Positions 6,161-8,279 of a DNA stretch of 8,279 nucleotides are shown here, piece after piece; the stretch's first letter is position 1, and each line of letters starts with the position of its first letter. Under the pieces are notes generated by a model. It did no database searches, was not told the origin of the DNA, and saw nothing but the letters and a program-made list of their open reading frames with translations. The stretch is from Crocinitomicaceae bacterium. Lineage in GTDB: Bacteria; Bacteroidota; Bacteroidia; Flavobacteriales_D; Crocinitomicaceae. The stretch is from the NCBI GenBank assembly GCA_003512365.1, contig DORI01000027.1:1-8279 (forward strand), read 5' to 3'. Position numbers and translations under genes: made by a program.

Positions 6161-6170
6161 ACACTCTAAA

Positions 6171-8150
6171 ATGTATCAAAACGCACTTGTTAATGAAACT
6201 TCCCTTTATCTTAAGCAACACGCACACAATCCTGTTGAATGGCACGCTTGGTCTCCACACGTTTTCGAGGAAGCCAAAAAGGAGAACAAGCTCGTTTTAG
6301 TCAGCATTGGTTATTCTGCTTGCCATTGGTGTCATGAGATGGAAAAGGAATGTTTTGAAGACGAAGAAGTTGCTGAATTAATGAATAAACATTTTGTTTG
6401 TATTAAAGTAGACCGAGAAGAGCGACCAGATGTAGACATGGTATACATGACGGCTGTTCAGTTAATGACACAACGCGGAGGTTGGCCCTTGAATTGTTTC
6501 ACACTCCCGGATGGGAAACCGATATATGGTGGCACCTACTTCCCGAAAGACCAATGGATGAATGTACTTAGGTCTTTGGTTCACACATTTCAAACTGAGC
6601 CCCAACGCGTAAAAGAATATGCCGATAACCTGACGGATGGCATTACACAAAGCGAGTTGATTCATCTACCTCAAGAATTAGTAACTAGGGAGGAAGAAAA
6701 ACTACATGAACTTGTGGTGAGATGGGCAAGAAGTTGGGATATGGACGAAGGAGGGACCACTAAAGCTCCGAAATTTCCTTTGCCTTCTAACTATTTGTTT
6801 TTATTGCGTTACGGTTACCATTTTGACCATGCAAAGACCAATAGTTTTGTGCACCTTACCCTTCAGAAAATAGTGCGAGGAGGAATTTATGATCAACTTG
6901 GAGGAGGTTTTGCGCGCTACTCCGTAGATATGTTATGGAAAATTCCACATTTTGAAAAAATGCTCTACGACAATGCACAGCTTTTAGAATTATATGCGGA
7001 GGCCTATGCCTTAAGTAGAAATGAAGAATATGCCAGAAGCTTAAAACAAACGGTTTCATGGTTATCTCGAGAAATGCTGGGAGAACACGGTGCGTTTTAT
7101 AGCGCGATAGATGCCGATTCGGAAGGAGAAGAGGGGAAATTTTATTGTTGGTCCAAAGAGGAACTCGGTTTTCTCAGTAAAGCACAACAAGCCTTGGTGA
7201 ATGATTATTTCTCTGTCAATTCGGCAGGATACTGGGAGGAAGAAAAATATGTTTTACTTAGAAGAGAATCTGATGAATCCATTGCGCGTAAGCATGATTA
7301 CGAACTTCCCGAATTTTACGTAAAACTCGATGAGATAATCGATTTACTGTTTCAGAAAAGAAAAGAACGCATTGCTCCTGGAATCGACAAAAAGTCCTTG
7401 TGCTCTTGGAATGCCATGCTCCTCAATGGTTTAATTACAACCTATCGAGCAACAAATGACGATGGCTGTTTACTTATGGCAAGAAAAATTGGCACATGGA
7501 TCCGAAACACCCAATTTCAACAAGGAATTCTGTATCGAAATTTTGCGGAAGGTAAAACAGCAATTTCTGGATTTTTAGAAGATTATGCTTTCAGCATTGA
7601 GGCAATGATAGCCTTATATCAGGCTACAGCTGAATTAGATTGGTTACTTTTCGCTAAGGAATTGTGCGAAATCGTTGAAACTAAATTTCAACACAAAGAG
7701 AGTAAAATGTGTTACTTTTCAGCTGATGACGATACCTTGATTACCCGAAAAATGGAAATTCACGACAATGTTATTCCATCTACGAATTCAGTTATGGCCA
7801 TGAATTTTCTCAGGTTAGGGACTTATTTCAAGAAGTCAGATTGGTTGTATTACAGTGAACAAATGGTCTCTAACGTATACGAAGGTATGGAGCAATACGG
7901 TTCAGGGTATTCACATTGGGCAAATGTCTTATTGCTTCAACTCAAGGGCATCAAGGAAGTACATGTTAACGATGCGACATTATCTAGGGCAGAAATCGTT
8001 TCGACGTGTACTTGGGGAGAATTAATTGCGTACCACCGAGAAATTCCGATGTCGGAGCTTTATTCGTCAAAAGGTTTGTATGTCTGCGGAAACGGGATAT
8101 GTTCGCCAAACATCGAATCAATACCAGCCCTTAAAAAAGCACTTTTCTAA
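6171..8150 (+). CDS. DUF255 / YyaL-type thioredoxin-fold protein
   Basis: The 659-residue product belongs to the family that includes bacterial YyaL and human SPATA20: an N-terminal thioredoxin-like domain followed by an alpha/alpha barrel resembling N-acylglucosamine epimerases. Visible family motifs are LVNETSLYLKQHAHNPVEWHAW (6-27), the CHWC redox-type motif (51-54), DREERPDVD (81-89), GGWPLNCF (103-110), GGTYFP (120-125), KAPKFP (198-203), the glycine-rich IYDQLGGGFARYSVD (239-253), FEKMLYDNAQLL (261-272), SAIDADSEG (311-319), SWNAMLLNGL (412-421) and a C-terminal YVCGNGICSP (637-646). There is no signal peptide, so it is probably cytoplasmic. Its biochemical role is unsettled, so none is assigned. 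I chose ATG 6171 because it gives the family's usual N-terminus. An in-frame GTG at 6105 would add 22 non-conserved residues and take up most of the divergent spacer. The gene is intact and its TAA overlaps the end of the convergent DUF2892 gene. Confidence 0.93.
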   Translation: MYQNALVNETSLYLKQHAHNPVEWHAWSPHVFEEAKKENKLVLVSIGYSACHWCHEMEKECFEDEEVAELMNKHFVCIKVDREERPDVDMVYMTAVQLMTQRGGWPLNCFTLPDGKPIYGGTYFPKDQWMNVLRSLVHTFQTEPQRVKEYADNLTDGITQSELIHLPQELVTREEEKLHELVVRWARSWDMDEGGTTKAPKFPLPSNYLFLLRYGYHFDHAKTNSFVHLTLQKIVRGGIYDQLGGGFARYSVDMLWKIPHFEKMLYDNAQLLELYAEAYALSRNEEYARSLKQTVSWLSREMLGEHGAFYSAIDADSEGEEGKFYCWSKEELGFLSKAQQALVNDYFSVNSAGYWEEEKYVLLRRESDESIARKHDYELPEFYVKLDEIIDLLFQKRKERIAPGIDKKSLCSWNAMLLNGLITTYRATNDDGCLLMARKIGTWIRNTQFQQGILYRNFAEGKTAISGFLEDYAFSIEAMIALYQATAELDWLLFAKELCEIVETKFQHKESKMCYFSADDDTLITRKMEIHDNVIPSTNSVMAMNFLRLGTYFKKSDWLYYSEQMVSNVYEGMEQYGSGYSHWANVLLLQLKGIKEVHVNDATLSRAEIVSTCTWGELIAYHREIPMSELYSSKGLYVCGNGICSPNIESIPALKKALF

Positions 8151-8279
8151 GATTTTGCCTTACACGTTTTAAAACCAAAAGGCACATACAAAGGACAGAA
8201 ACTCACAGTTGAAGTTAGCACAAATACACCAGCTAAAATTAAACTTATTATCCCTATTGTTCCTGAAATTACGCCCCCT
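8147..8279 (-). CDS. DUF2892 / YgaP-like small inner-membrane protein, C-terminal part (partial)
   Basis: A minus-strand frame is open from the right edge to a TAG at 8149-8147 and encodes 43 residues; the N-terminus lies beyond the window. It starts with a hydrophobic helix (IGIISLILAGVFVL, 8-21 of the visible part), then T-S-T-V-S-F-CPLY and G-F-K-TC. The pairing of a hydrophobic hairpin with a C-terminal G/SFCPLY...G...TC signature is characteristic of the DUF2892 family, whose members are small two-helix inner-membrane proteins (the membrane part of YgaP is one). Many members occur alone or fused to a rhodanese domain; which applies here cannot be seen. Two Cys residues (28 and 39 of the visible segment) are conserved family positions. 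The end overlaps the DUF255 gene's stop by 4 bases, with the two genes convergent. Confidence 0.72.
   Translation of the reverse strand, partial: GGVISGTIGIISLILAGVFVLTSTVSFCPLYVPFGFKTCKAKS

Noticed and set aside
6105..6170. In-frame GTG-started extension of 22 residues on the DUF255 protein
   Set aside because: The extra residues are not family-like (Asn/Ser-rich), whereas ATG 6171 gives the conserved N-terminus, and the extension would fill nearly all of the divergent spacer.
6462..7059. Minus-strand frames inside the DUF255 gene
   Set aside because: Both short frames are antisense to conserved family motifs and lack any protein signature.

Overview
The window looks like chromosomal DNA from a member of the Bacteroidota, most likely a flavobacterial relative. 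The sequence is AT-rich and start codons lack clear Shine-Dalgarno sequences. Upstream regions carry TTG / TAnnTTTG-type promoter candidates typical of this phylum, and the QueA protein has the N-terminal and core motifs seen in Flavobacteriia. The lineage is inferred from these features and from remembered family patterns, not from a database comparison. I see no RNA genes, insertion sequences, CRISPR array or other mobile DNA, and no gene-free stretch longer than about 180 bases.

Left part (1-1511): the start of an ALDH7-type aldehyde dehydrogenase runs off the left edge on the minus strand. Behind it, also on the minus strand, is a complete queA (queuosine tRNA modification) with a good promoter. 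A short divergent spacer containing a 7-bp inverted repeat separates queA from a small plus-strand gene for an 87-residue, three-helix membrane protein of unknown function. That gene converges on the operon that follows, with a 17-base gap.

Centre (1793-6092, minus strand): a tightly packed three-gene operon, transcribed in the order MBOAT acyltransferase, DHHW/AlgJ-AlgX-like periplasmic protein, secreted SGNH hydrolase with a C-terminal LysM domain. Consecutive genes overlap by 1 and 4 bases, so translation is probably coupled. This is the layout of a cell-envelope O-acylation system: the MBOAT protein moves acyl groups (normally acetyl) across the inner membrane, and the DHHW protein probably places them on a glycan. 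The third protein has an Ape1-like architecture, with a large insert between the SGNH blocks, plus a peptidoglycan-binding LysM. This makes peptidoglycan O-acetylation and de-acetylation the most attractive reading, by analogy with PatA/PatB/Ape1. It is an inference and is the most interesting part of the window.

Right part (6171-8279): a divergently transcribed, complete DUF255/YyaL-type thioredoxin-fold protein with a CHWC motif. Its stop codon overlaps by 4 bases the stop region of a convergent minus-strand gene cut by the right edge, which encodes the C-terminus of a small DUF2892/YgaP-type membrane protein. Apart from the central operon, the genes look like ordinary housekeeping or accessory chromosomal genes.
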